Part shown: positions 9,600-21,000 of the stretch, piece after piece
Layout of the letters: each line of letters starts with the position of its first letter
Position numbering within the stretch: position 1 is the first letter of the stretch
Source of the DNA: Polytrichum commune
Taxonomy: Eukaryota > Streptophyta > Polytrichopsida > Polytrichales > Polytrichaceae
Assembly (NCBI GenBank): GCA_950295325.1
Contig: OX485807.1
Coordinates: 2,854,501-2,918,500, forward strand
Reading direction: 5' to 3'
DNA length: 64,000 bases
Notes under the pieces: generated by a model
The model's database searches: none
Told to the model about the DNA's origin: nothing
What the model saw: only the letters and a program-made list of their open reading frames with translations
Translations under genes and position numbers: made by a program

Positions 9600-10448
9600 T
9601 CTCCCTCTTGGGACCCAAACAATCTTGAAAACGCACGCAGGATTTATGAACAACTTAATACCTAGGCAGGATGCAGTTATCATCGCCAGGTTTTTGGAAA
9701 CTGATGTATCTGTGGAGAAACTTTTTGATCAGAGGCAGATGGAAATGATGAGCTGGAGAACCATATCCAAAGTGCGATTTAGGGCACCCGAAGAAGACAG
9801 TGCTTTCGAGTTCTTTCAATTGTGCGTGAGCTTTGCAAACCAGATCTCTTTGAAGTTGAGGCATCAGAGAAATCTTGAATTGCGGACATTTGCAGTATTT
9901 GTCTCCTCATCTACAACCTTCTATAATTATATTCAGAAGCTTTGTTCACACTAATTTGGATGTATGTGGAAAAATGCGAGGATGAGAATGGGATCCTCAC
10001 CTGTGTTACTTGGGCTCTCGATCATGTTTTAGTGAGAATATTGAAGGTCCAAGATGGAACAGATCACCAACAGCTCCTACACCTTGGATGTGTGGCTCAA
10101 TTCTTCTTAGGTGCTCTGCTTGATCCCTTCTATGCATCCACTGGTCATTCCCAAGTATCCATCAAGTTGTAGCTCTTCAGGTTTTGGTAAAGTGAGTATA
10201 ATGTCTTGTTATTCATACTAGACCTGCAGCGAGCAACATCTCTGTCCTTCGCTTGACTGAAAATCCTAAACATTTCACAACTCATTGGGTATTCAGTCCG
10301 ACCTGGAAGTGGACCTTGGAGCTTTTGATAAACCACGGTACCTTTTCAAGTGAGTTGTTTCAAACAACAAATTATTTGTCCCATACACTCAGGGACCTCC
10401 AGGGGCGAAGGAGAGATAGACAATGGGAAGGATGGCACACTGAGAGGC

Positions 10449-10625
10449 ATACCTTACTCGGCCTTTTGTGGCTAAGATCAAGGGTAGTATCTGACATGAG
10501 ACTAACCGAATCTCATGACATTAATCTATTTTGTCTTGGGTGGGAGTCCGTTCGGCAGCTTCCTGTGAAGACCTGCAATCATCACCTTGGAATTGCACTA
10601 CCTTGGAGGCGCAATTCTTCCTCGT
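10449..10625 (+). pseudogene. U2 snRNA pseudogene with internal deletion
   Basis: It starts ATACCTTACTCGGCCTTTTG and keeps GTAGTATCTG, but lacks about 21 bases corresponding to the stem IIa segment (TTCTTATCAGTTTAATATCT in the intact copy). An extra TG sits in the first stem. The 3' part still matches GTCCGTTCGGCAGCTT and the terminal loop region. Upstream flanks are duplicated from the intact gene. Loss of stem IIa should abolish function. Confidence 0.8.
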
Positions 10626-10639
10626 CGGGGTGCCAAATA

Positions 10640-11577
10640 GTCTTAAAACTGGAATCAAGAATACTCTACTTTTGCTGCCAAATCTCTTCATCCGTATAGG
10701 AGAGGTCTTCAGATCCTAAGTAGCTACAATACAGAGAAGCCTCCACAGAAAGAAATTGATAATTGTAATTGCTGTTCATTTTGCATCGCATCAGCTGTCG
10801 CCTGATCGCCCGTTCAGATTCTTCCCTTCTTCACTGAACACCACAGAAGAACAAATCTCAGCACTGACACACTCCAATCATTTACTCCAGGACTTACACC
10901 CTTGGAACGCAAAATTTATTATTCTCTGATCACCTTGTGGACAATTTATAGACTTATTCCACAATCTCTGAAGCTACAGTGGGAGTCCTGGTCCTTGACA
11001 CCAATTGTTACGTCATTTAAAATTAGATACCTATTCCTGTTCGCAGGATGAATTATTTGCGCATCGTAGACTGTGCCAATGAGCCTCCTTTACAAGTTTT
11101 ATAGAGAAATGTGCCTCGAAGATTTCCATGATACACCAAGAATACTGTAGGTCAATTGACCTCCTTATGTCAAAAGGGGTAGACACCGTAGGACAGATTT
11201 ACACATACCCTCTTCACGTTAAGCCAGGTGGATGCATAATAGAATTTCACACAGCAAGAACAGAATTGCAAGGTTCAAATTCGAAACTGAGGACTCAATT
11301 TGTGTACAACATTTGTAAGCCATGAACGTCCACAACAGTAATGAATGAGTACTATAAATGCTAACAAGGAGCTAAGAATTTTAGGCAAGTTGGGGTAAAA
11401 GAAATTCATGCTGGATGCTTGTGAGTGAGCTTCATTAAGAATGTTACACCACGCAAGAACAATCCTTCTTAATTGAGCTTACAATGCTGGAGTATCGTCC
11501 CAAATATACACTGGGCTATGAGAGCTTATATATAAAGAAATAATGTAACAAGATTAGCCCCCACACATCACTGCGTA
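10640..11577. other. Spacer between the U2 cluster and the 3' end of the BAR-like gene
   Basis: No gene is recognised. The right part should hold the 3' untranslated region of the minus-strand gene ending at 11578. I could not identify a clear poly(A) signal. Confidence 0.4.
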
Positions 11578-14500
11578 TCAAACTTGTCGAATGCCATTAA
11601 TGGTGGCATGCCTGGGACTAGGGCTGCGCCCATACATTTGAGAGCTTTCCCGATTTTGAATCCCTGTTTGTGACATGAGGGGAAAGTGGTCTCTGTCATG
11701 GGCAGAAAATGATCTCCATTTAGCCCATGTTAAATTTCTGTTACTACCTGGTAGTGCTGCATCCAAAGACCTCCGACCATGCTCAAAATCATTCCCAGGC
11801 AGTGCCCTCTCCTCCGTTTCATCCACAGAATCAGCATCTACACAAAAGAAGTCGATTTAAGTCAAATCTGTCCGATTGCTGCAAACACATGAAGAACTTC
11901 ATTCAAGAGATCTCCAACGTTACTCTATCACAAATCAATTTCTGCCGGGGATAGAGATGACAGAATTTCCTATGATTTTCAGAATCTATAATTTGATCGA
12001 ACCATAAAACCACTAGCATCCTTCAAAACAGGATCAAACATTTCAAAGTCTCAGTACCAATCACGTACCAATCTATCTGATCAAATGCTGTCAAAAATTC
12101 CACAACCACGTTAAGATGTGAACAGTTTGCTTGTGATGGGACGGTATGGCGAATAAAAAACCCTTGGTTAACACTTCAGAAACGCAGGAAATGCAAAGTT
12201 TACTCACTTGGAGGTGAACTGACAGAATACGCTGTTGATAAACTAGGTGATGAGTGTAACATTGTATTGAGTCTCCACATTTTCTTGTCACCTGACCCAG
12301 ACGGTGTCTTCCCCGGAGTTCTTGGTTCAACACCATTCCTAGGAGTCACATATCCTCCAACACCTGATACACTTCTCTGGAGAGATGGAGTCTGCATACA
12401 TTCCTTCATGTCAACGTTCTGAACAATGATAAATCTCCTATTACCAAAAGATGGTCTCTCCGAGACTAATTCGTCAACCAACAGCATGCGTAACTCCTCA
12501 CCTAGATATCAGGTAAACTTGATAACAAATCTGAACTCCAGCAGTAGGTCAAAGGCTAAATACTTTGAAAATTTGGGAGCTGTAATTGTCTGAGAATACA
12601 AGAGAAATGCACCTGAATGCCTCTTTGGTGTTTGCTCGTAGTAGACTGTGTTATCCCACTATGCCCACTATGTGCTATTTGCTTAGATTGAGATGATGAG
12701 CACGTGGCCTCTTCATCTACCTCAGTTAGTTGATGAATTGTTGCTCCCTTGTACCGAACTTGAGGTTGTTTCTGTGACTTGCCAGTAGCCCCCGGCAAAG
12801 GGGGGCTACGTGTTACATTACCAAGAGGAGGGGGAGGAAGAGGGGAAGCATGCAGAGCAGGCGGTGGTTCAGGTCTGGGTAGAGGTGCCGAATGGGCAAT
12901 TAAACTTGTTGACGCTGCTACAGGTGAAGAGTTAGCACTAAGAGGTGGAGGGGGCAGTTTGTGAAGTTCATTAATTCGAGGTGGTGACATCTTTGTGGGG
13001 GTTCCAATGGGGGACATTCTAGGGGATACATACGTATGTCCTCGCGGTGACTTATGTCCTGAGCAGTAAGTGGCAGAAGAATGCGGCCAGAGGGGTCCAC
13101 TGCTGGGAACCTCTGAAATTGGTCTAGACACGGGTGCAGCAGTAGATATCAGAGGTCCCGAGTGGCTATATCTTTTCTTTTTAGAGGGTACAGTGTTTGT
13201 TGTGACAAAACCTCTTGGAGTCGAGGATAAAGAAGGTGCATCAAAGCACAAAACTGGGGGAGGGTCAGTTTTAGGGGGCAGAGGCATGGGCCAAGACTTG
13301 GGATTTGCTTCAAATGGTGGAAACATGGTCATAGGAACTCCCATTTTTGTAGTACGTCCATGTAGTCGGGGAGAACTTGCAGGCATGACATTGTGAAGAC
13401 GAGGACTTCGGGTAGGACTGCGCTCAGAAGTTGAGGAGTGATAATCATGAGGAAGTGTGTCAGAGTGGAATACACCCGACCGACCTCTATCTGAAGGGAT
13501 AGGAGGGGACCTTGTAGGAGCTGGCACAGCAGAATAGAATCTATGTGAAGGCCTGTCAACCTCTTGAATGTCGTGGACGCCTTCAGAAACAGAAATTGGA
13601 GAAGTGGGTGCTGATTTACTTCCTTTGATTATCCAACGTTGCACTGGAGATTCAAACCCCTCATTGGCAGAGGCGCCCTGTCTATCACTACCTGATGCTT
13701 CGAAAGAGGGGCTCCAAATCCGAGAACCATCCAGCTGTTCATTGGGTCCCTGCAAATCAGTCAACCCTCTAGACCTCAGCAACAGAGAGATTTCAGGCCA
13801 TGATGAACAATTCTCTCACAATCCCTCCTCCATAGTTCAGAATATGGACAAGCACTAGAATAATGGACCTACAACCAGCTGAACATTCTACAACCGAGCT
13901 GAATAATAGGCTGCAAGAACTTTGAACTTACATTTTCAGAGCTTTCAGAACCCATATCATCATGCTGTGCACGCCCTTGGTGCCTGTCTTGATCGGCTTC
14001 ATCAGAATCTGATAAGTCACCATCATCAATGATCTCTGTATTTGACAAGTCATCCTCATCCTCATCCTCAGAACTCAACCGACGGTCAATGTTTAATTCC
14101 CGAGCAGCCTGCTTCATATGGGGCTCAATGCCATGAAGGCATGTCAATCCTTTAGTCAAAAGTTGCATCTGCATCAACCACATCTGGCATTGTTCACGAG
14201 AGCACTACAAATATATATAATGGTCAACATATCTCATACTGACAACAAAAGGGAACCACAGAAAACAGAAAATAGAGTCAAGTTATCATCAATAGACAAC
14301 TTATCCAATCCAAAAAAAGTTGAATAACATTAAGATGTCTTTCATCCAAAGGGAAGCTTTAGTGAAAGTCTTCTTGGGTACTGTTGAAACAAGAATGGGC
14401 ATGACCGTGGTGGTAAGTAGAAATAATATGACAAACAGCAATTAAACCTCTTTGGAATGAAAACAACATCCAGATTTCAGCTTGCTGAGGAATCTAAGTG

Positions 14501-17500
14501 CTTGAGGATTATAGAAATGTAGTTGCATACCATGCACAACAATGCAATTGCTAGACAATAAGTATAAGCGCTGAGCAACAGAATATAACCAAATATAGGA
14601 AGTTAACCTATACAGTTCACATTTCAAATATAAGATTTGTATTTAAGAAAATGCATCTTATATGGGTAGTATTATGCTACCAAACCCAATTTTAATTATT
14701 CAATGCTGATTATCAAGTATTGATTTCAATGTTAAATATTCAACCCACAACCTAATAAACCTTAAGGGATTCAGGTATATTGATCCACCCTGCAATTCGT
14801 AAACTAGCCTGAAATCTTCAAACCTCAACATATGGGTTTACATAGCACACAGGTACCCTACTCTTCAAGAAGGCCTTACACATTTATCTGTACTCCAGTT
14901 GAACCAATGTTAACTTTGGCCTTTCTTACAAGTCGTCCCATGAATGAATTGACAACCACAATATGGTGGCTAATACCAGGAAGAAAAATCTATGCAAATT
15001 GCAGATAGGTTCAAGATGGAAATACACAGGTACTGCATGCAACCTGCAGGGCTTGAAATACCCTAAACCTTCGAATTCGTTCAACGCAAGATAAAGAGAG
15101 TGAGTATACCTGAGCTTTATGGTGGCGGGCAACCTGGCTTATGAGGTTACGGGAAAGGCCTTGTTGTACTGAAAGAAGTTGCCCTCCTAGACACCTGCTA
15201 ACTCCCTCAAACTCTTCCTTAGCAGCTTCTAACTGCTCATTGTCCTGGGAATCAGCTTTACCATTCCTAGGTCTCCCTCTTATATTACGTATCCGATGTT
15301 GATCGAAAGCCTGCCTGCATTATCAAAAGCTATCGATTTGATACTTAGAAGCTCATTAACAGGCAAGCATGTCGTGTACATGTGCAAACCTTGTCACTCT
15401 GGATGAATCCTATGAACACTCATCATTTATGTCTACATCATTTCCATGCACCGATTATCTGGCCACAAATTTTCTCACTGCGAAGGCCAGAGCTAGTGCA
15501 AGGTGCCACAAGCTCTCATTGGTCACATTTGTTACCCAAGAATTCGTAACCGCGATATTTCATGGCAAGTTACTTGAAATCATCACCTGAACTCACTACA
15601 CCCTAAAAGAGAGGGCAAAGATAAGAGAGATGATTGACTCCCAGGGAGTAGACCTTCACCCAGAGGTTAAATGACCTTCAAAGGTGGGTTAATTAGAAAG
15701 ACAAACCAACACACAAGGAAAAAACTACCTTAGGAAATGAACAAGGAGAAGGATAGGGGGTGTCAGGTACAAGGAGTTGAGAGGGTAGGGGAACTTATAA
15801 CACTGTAATGCTGAACCTGCCCAAGATATACAGGGGGCAGAAAAAGTACTCGAAGTACACCACCCCACAAAATGGGTGCTTGACATTTTAAAACCAACAA
15901 AAAATTTGCCAATGTAAGACAAGAAGCTGTTAAAATCTTTTAAAGTCTCACCTCTTTTCATCATACTCCTTTTTTGTCTCCTGCATAAGATACCAGACAT
16001 AGTTGCTGTGATTCAGCAAGGTGAAAAAAGGAACACATAATTCTTATTAGACATATGTAGAACAGAAGAGTCAATCATGCAGCTACACTGCTCAACCAGG
16101 GCATGTGATTGTTAGCTCTTTGAAAAACTGTTTGAATTTGATTGATACTTAGGGTTGAACTGACCATGACTTGTTGCACCTCGCTGAGAAGACTTTCTGT
16201 AGGTTCAGTTACAGTTTGAGTGACATGAGAGGCCTGAAATACATCATCCAGGTTTATTAGAATGGCATAGAACAAGCAACAAAAAATTGCACATAATAGA
16301 TGCAGGATCCTGAGACATTTTGCCTGTTCATGAACTCATACTTGACTACAGCCATGGCAACCTAGCAGCCCAGCAACGAGTTCCTTTATCAACTTCAACA
16401 GAAACCGAAATAGAAGACAGCCCCGAAAATATATAGAAGTTCAATTTAATTTTTTCTACTCTATTTTAATAGCCGAAATAACCACATTATAATTTCTCTG
16501 CCCCTCAAAAAAAGCTGCAGACACAAAATGAAAACAAATGCTTACATAGATCTCCAAAGCTTTTGAGATTTCAAATTGTACTTCTCCCGCAAGCTTATAT
16601 ATTTTACCTGTAAACAGAATGGATCTTGTCAGAAAACTGAAGCTCTTGCCGTATAACAAAATGATCTAAACATTCAGAATTTCCACAAGTTCGCTCTGAA
16701 ATTGGTGTGCAACATCCATACTACATTCAATACTTCCACAACTCCACTCTGACCTAGAGTACCCCTGAAGAGCAATTCTCAGCAACACGAAGTAGCTTCA
16801 AATTTACAAACTTCTAGTGCTCATCTAATGTCTGAGAAATATAATCTCAACTTGCAACGATCATTGCCCATGACTTACCAATCTCTCTGTCCTCTAAAAT
16901 CCCAAAGGTCATTGTAAAACAAGAGGCCATTTTCTCAACAGCTGTAGACAAGTCTGGAAGCACAACACCAACAATATATAGTTAGCAATTGTAGTAAGAC
17001 TCTACAATGCACCCCTATTTAGCCATGATGAACTCTCGCAAATTTCTCGCAAGAAACTGAGTCCCAGTACTCGAAGCCTTTTCCCATTTCCGCAAATAGG
17101 CATCCCTAACAACCTCCACCAGTGTATATCCATTTCAAGTGCAAAAGTGAGCTTATTATTTCAAGTGAAATCAGAATTTGGTATTTGATCAGCCCCAGCA
17201 AGAGCCAATTTAGTATCCCAAAGAAAGAACATAAAATGCAAGAGGAAATTGTTACAGGAGCTATTACCATTAGCATGTTTGGAAACTTCAGAAGAGACAT
17301 GGACAAGCCCCTCGTAGCGTTTTTGCATGCATCTAACATCCTGTACAGACATCAATCATTTAGATTGCAGGAATCTCACATCCAAACATTATTGCATCAA
17401 TTTTGATCCTTAAGCAAGAATGGAAGGACAAGGAGACAATTGTTCTAGCAATAACATAACCTACATATAGCACAAGCCTTCCGCGAAGGATCCTCTGTAA

Positions 17501-18934
17501 GAAAGGAATTCAGATAGTATATTGCAAAAGGCATTCTGCAATTTAGGGGAACATACGCAACCTACAATAAATACTACTTTGATTGGTGCACCCAAATCAT
17601 GTCATTCAAAGTGATCGCTAGTATAACACAACCCCTGAAGAAGATACCTAGTCCTTCTATTTACCAAAGTTTAAAATTCCTAATCTATCCGATGTTTCAA
17701 GGACACATCAATTAGGTATGAGAAGCTTCGCTAAAATCTATTTCATGGTATTGCAATGCGCTATAAAGTAATAACCATAAATTCCAAGAACCTCTGCTGC
17801 TGTGTCCAACCTTTTAGAGTAGAATAACACACCTGTGCTCTAACCTTGATTGTAAGTTGTAAGAAAGTGTAATTGACTTCGGACATTCTTAGGTCACGAG
17901 TTTTTCCACAGCGAGACAGCACTTAAATAGGTGTGTGAACATTCGATTACTACTTTCTAAATGGTGGAAAGTAATGTTACCAATCTCTAGGGCGATATTG
18001 TACATGAAACCAGTTTAGTATGCGAAAACCATGGCCCAGCTTGCATCTCGTATACAGAGTACCTAGTATGCGATATTCCATGCAGGTTTCAGGTCTTTGA
18101 ATCCTCTTTACCAGTAAAAGCTCTGCTAGTAGAACTGCTGCCTCATGGCGACAATAAAAAAAACCAGTCCAACAAAAGCCGGGAATGATCAAACATGGTC
18201 TCGCCATGATCGCACGTTGGTTGACCATGTGGTCCGACTATAATGCAGTTTTTCTCTCCTATACAGAAATGCACGGTTCAATCCTTATAACCACACCACT
18301 TCGCTGCTGCTTTGCTGCAGACGTCGATGCCCAAACGCAATCGAAAAATATCAAAAGCATGTTAAGTGTTCTTGGCGGGGGGAGGGGGGCCAACTACGTA
18401 GAAAACCTCGAAACTCTGAAAAGCTCTCTGGAGCTACAAAGCTCCACTCACTCCAACCAGAGAGGCGGATCTAAGCGCTCGGATATCCACCGATTTTCCC
18501 TCTAGTTAGTGGAGGTGAAGAAGAGTCCTCCTGCACAAACCCCTGCATTCGCAAATTTCTATGCGAAAAACTAGCACACACTAACAAATGCCGTAGGATG
18601 GTGATGCATTCCCGGTTCTAACAAAGACGAATCAAGAAAGTACTCCATATGCACTCCATATCATTTTTATCTTGACATGAAGCCTCCCTTTAGAATCGCC
18701 GGATCATTCTAATAAACCACACTAACATCCCCCTTTGCTGGTGCCTCTTAAAAATGATGATCTCACCTTCATTCCCTTGGCCACTTTCGCGTCCTCCGAC
18801 GGCAGCGCATAGCTGGAGTCATCTCCGCCTTCCTGCTGATGATGATGATGATGCTGAGGCGGATTGTGATGATGCTTCTCCTTGCTCCTACTGCCCTGCC
18901 GCGCGAAGTCCCGCAGCTTCTTGAACGACTTCAT
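11578..18934 (-). CDS. BAR-like, proline-rich protein of the At2g33490-like family
   Basis: Eleven exons on the minus strand: 18934-18767, 17340-17268, 16953-16879, 16607-16546, 16233-16165, 15980-15952, 15314-15110, 14204-13932, 13749-12613, 12496-12208, 11837-11578. Phases agree throughout and give 879 residues. The start MKSFKKLRDFARQ resembles family starts. A His-rich stretch (residues 21-32) is followed by an alpha-helical region (about 57-265) with KIYKLAGEVQFEISK, EPTESLLSEVQ and QVARHHKAQ, matching the BAR-like part of this family. An acidic linker (about 265-318) then leads into a 379-codon exon rich in Pro and Ser, with SPPRINELHKLPPPP. The C-terminal part has RRFIIVQNVDMKE and ends in NGIRQV. 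Function is inferred: a membrane-curvature or trafficking role. The acceptor of exon 10 is uncertain; 12501 has a better consensus but breaks the phase. Confidence 0.85.
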
Positions 18935-19480
18935 CGTTCCGTCATCACCAGAGCACCATCATCATAATCATTGTCGTTGCTCTTAGCCTCGCTCTCTGTT
19001 GCCCCCGGCTGCCCCTTCCCCCCAGCTTTGCCCTCACTCCTCACTCCGAGCGAGCTTGTGAGCAGCGCCAGTTTGTTTGTTTTGGCTCGTTTCTTTATGC
19101 CTAGGATGCCTTAATCCACGCTTGTTAGCTCGTTGGAGAGCTCGTCAGTGTGACTACCGAGCATGTCCGGCCCCGAGGACGTTGGAGCTTCGTAGCTGCG
19201 GTCAAGGCCTCCGGTGCTCGCATGTGTTGTGTGCCTGTCTGTATTCGCAACAAGCTCGCCGGCTATGGCGTCTCTCGCTCTCCCCGGGCGGAAGACCGGG
19301 CCGGGCCGGGCCGGGCCGGGCAGGTCTTCCCAGAACGGGCCGGGTCATCAGTCAGGGGGACGGCTGCCACGGAGCATGGGTCGGGCGCGGTGCGAACAGC
19401 CAGTCTACAGCGGAACTGGGAGTCTTTCGTCCCTTTTCCTCTCTTCAAGCTTTTGACTTTCTAACTCGGTTATAATGTTT
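18935..19480 (-). promoter_or_regulatory. GC-rich 5' region of the BAR-like gene
   Basis: This region lies directly upstream of the start codon at 18934 and is far richer in G and C than the rest of the window. It should contain the 5' untranslated region and core promoter. No TATA box is obvious. It contains four to five tandem CCGGG pentamers (about 19298-19320). Its distal part overlaps the first unit of the ~260-bp tandem array. The boundaries are inferred. Confidence 0.5.
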
Positions 19481-21000
19481 TCCCGTTTCCTAGAATCTTT
19501 CTATCTTTCTCATCAAACAAACCATTAAACAAACAACCAACCAACCAACCAACCAACTAGGCTCGCCATTACATGGTCCTATTCCTGTGGGCCACACTAA
19601 TTGCCAAGAGCCCATGTTAGTTCTGGTAACCAGACTCAATGTGGTCCACACTAATTCTCAACCCACGCTCATATTCTTAGTGTGGAATTAGTGTGGGTCA
19701 CACTAATTCTTTATTCGTCATGTAATTAATGTGTTTGTCGGAAGTCTTCATGAAGACGTAGGGGAAGATCCGGGGTCTTGGATCCACGTTAGTTCCACCT
19801 TGACTAGAAAATTAAATCTGACCCATATCAATGGTTTCCCACACTAACATGACTATTTCGTGTAGTTGGTGTTGCCACTCTTTTTGAAACACGGGATTCA
19901 TATTTTGGAATGAAACAATGGTCATCATGTACCGTGGTAATATTGAGTTGGGATTTTCCCATACCATGCGGACAGGGGTCATGCGCGGTCCGAACACGCC
20001 GTCTACATGGATTTGGGAGCTTTCCGTCCCTTCTTTTTCATTCAAACGTTTGACTTTTCACCTCTGTTATTTTTAGTTAGTTAGTTAGTTTACTAGAATC
20101 TTCCTGTCTTACTAGCAAATAAATACTCCACAATGCCACAATATGAGACTCCGCAATAAATATTTTGGAATGAAAATTTGGTTGTCGAGTGATCGTAGTA
20201 CTACTTAGTTGGGGTCAAGTTGGAGTTTCCTTGACCATGCGATTGAACATTCTACATGGAATGGGGAGTGACTTTCCAACTTGAATGTGTTTGTTTTTTG
20301 GGCTTTTTGTTTATTTTTGCACTTTTTTGGCGTGTTGACTGTACGAAGATCTTTCAAGCTTACTAACACATAAATAGTCAAGGTAACGTCATTTTTGAGA
20401 TTTTATACAAATCTTTCAAGAATGAGAAATTGGTTGTCTGGAATTCTCGTATTTTAGTTGGGGTTTCGAAGACCACGCGGATGGGGGGGGGGTGGCCACG
20501 GTGCAACACATGCAATCTACATGGAATTGGGAGTGTTTTGTCCCTTTTTCTCCTCTCTCCCCAAGCTTTTGACTTTCCGACTTGGTTCTCTTTTTCTATT
20601 TTTGCACTCTATGAGGTGTTGGGTTAACTAGGGGATCATTTTGTGTTAGTTAATTATTTATAAATAAATAAATAGTGTGTTGCTAAAGCCTTTGAAATAT
20701 GGAACTAATCATTTGAAATGGGAAAAATATTGGTTGTTGGGTACCGTAGTACTAAGTTTGAGGCAAAGGTGGGGTTCCCAGGATCATGCAGATGGGAGTC
20801 GGGCCCAATGCAACACATGCAATGTACATGGAATTGAGAGTTTCTAGGATCATGTGGGAGGGGGCAAAGTGCATTGATAATGGATCAAGCATGTTGAAAG
20901 CATTTAGTCTACATGGGGGAGAAAATTTATGTCTTTTCAAAATCTGTACTTTTGGTCTCAATTTTGCTCCCTTCTTTTTCTTTTTTCCTATGTGTTGAGG
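19300..21000 (+). repeat. Degenerate ~260-300-bp tandem array
   Basis: Repeated landmarks in each unit are TTTGGAATGAAA..TTGGT..GT, then CATGCGGA..GGGG, GTCTACATGGAATTGGGAG, GTCCCTTTT and CAAGCTTTTGACTTT. The TCTACATGGA landmark falls near 20003, 20263, 20516 and 20822. The first unit (around 19400) reads TCTACAGCGGAACTGGGAG and is unusually GC-rich. An isolated relic sits near 22200. Units are strongly diverged, so the array is old. Confidence 0.65.

Larger units (their letters stand above)
8520..10640 (+). repeat. Tandemly duplicated U2 snRNA unit (flanks plus U2)
   Basis: Not only U2 but its flanks are duplicated. GACAGTGCTTTGGAGTTCTT near 8620 matches GACAGTGCTTTCGAGTTCTT near 9796. GTTGTTTCAAACAACAAATTA and TTGTCCCATACACTC occur upstream of U2 at about 9309 and 9336, and again at about 10346 and 10375. 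The unit is roughly 1.05-1.2 kb. Only the first unit keeps an intact U2. Confidence 0.75.

Noticed and set aside
12556-13782. A 408-codon stand-alone minus-strand gene
   Set aside because: The open frame extends over a splice acceptor (13749) and a donor (12613). It is exon 9 of the larger gene plus intron read-through at both ends.
18361-18505. An exon of the BAR-like gene near the GGCGGGGGGAGGGGGG tract
   Set aside because: Exons 1 and 2 (18767 and 17340) join in phase and conserve the protein, with no need for an exon here.
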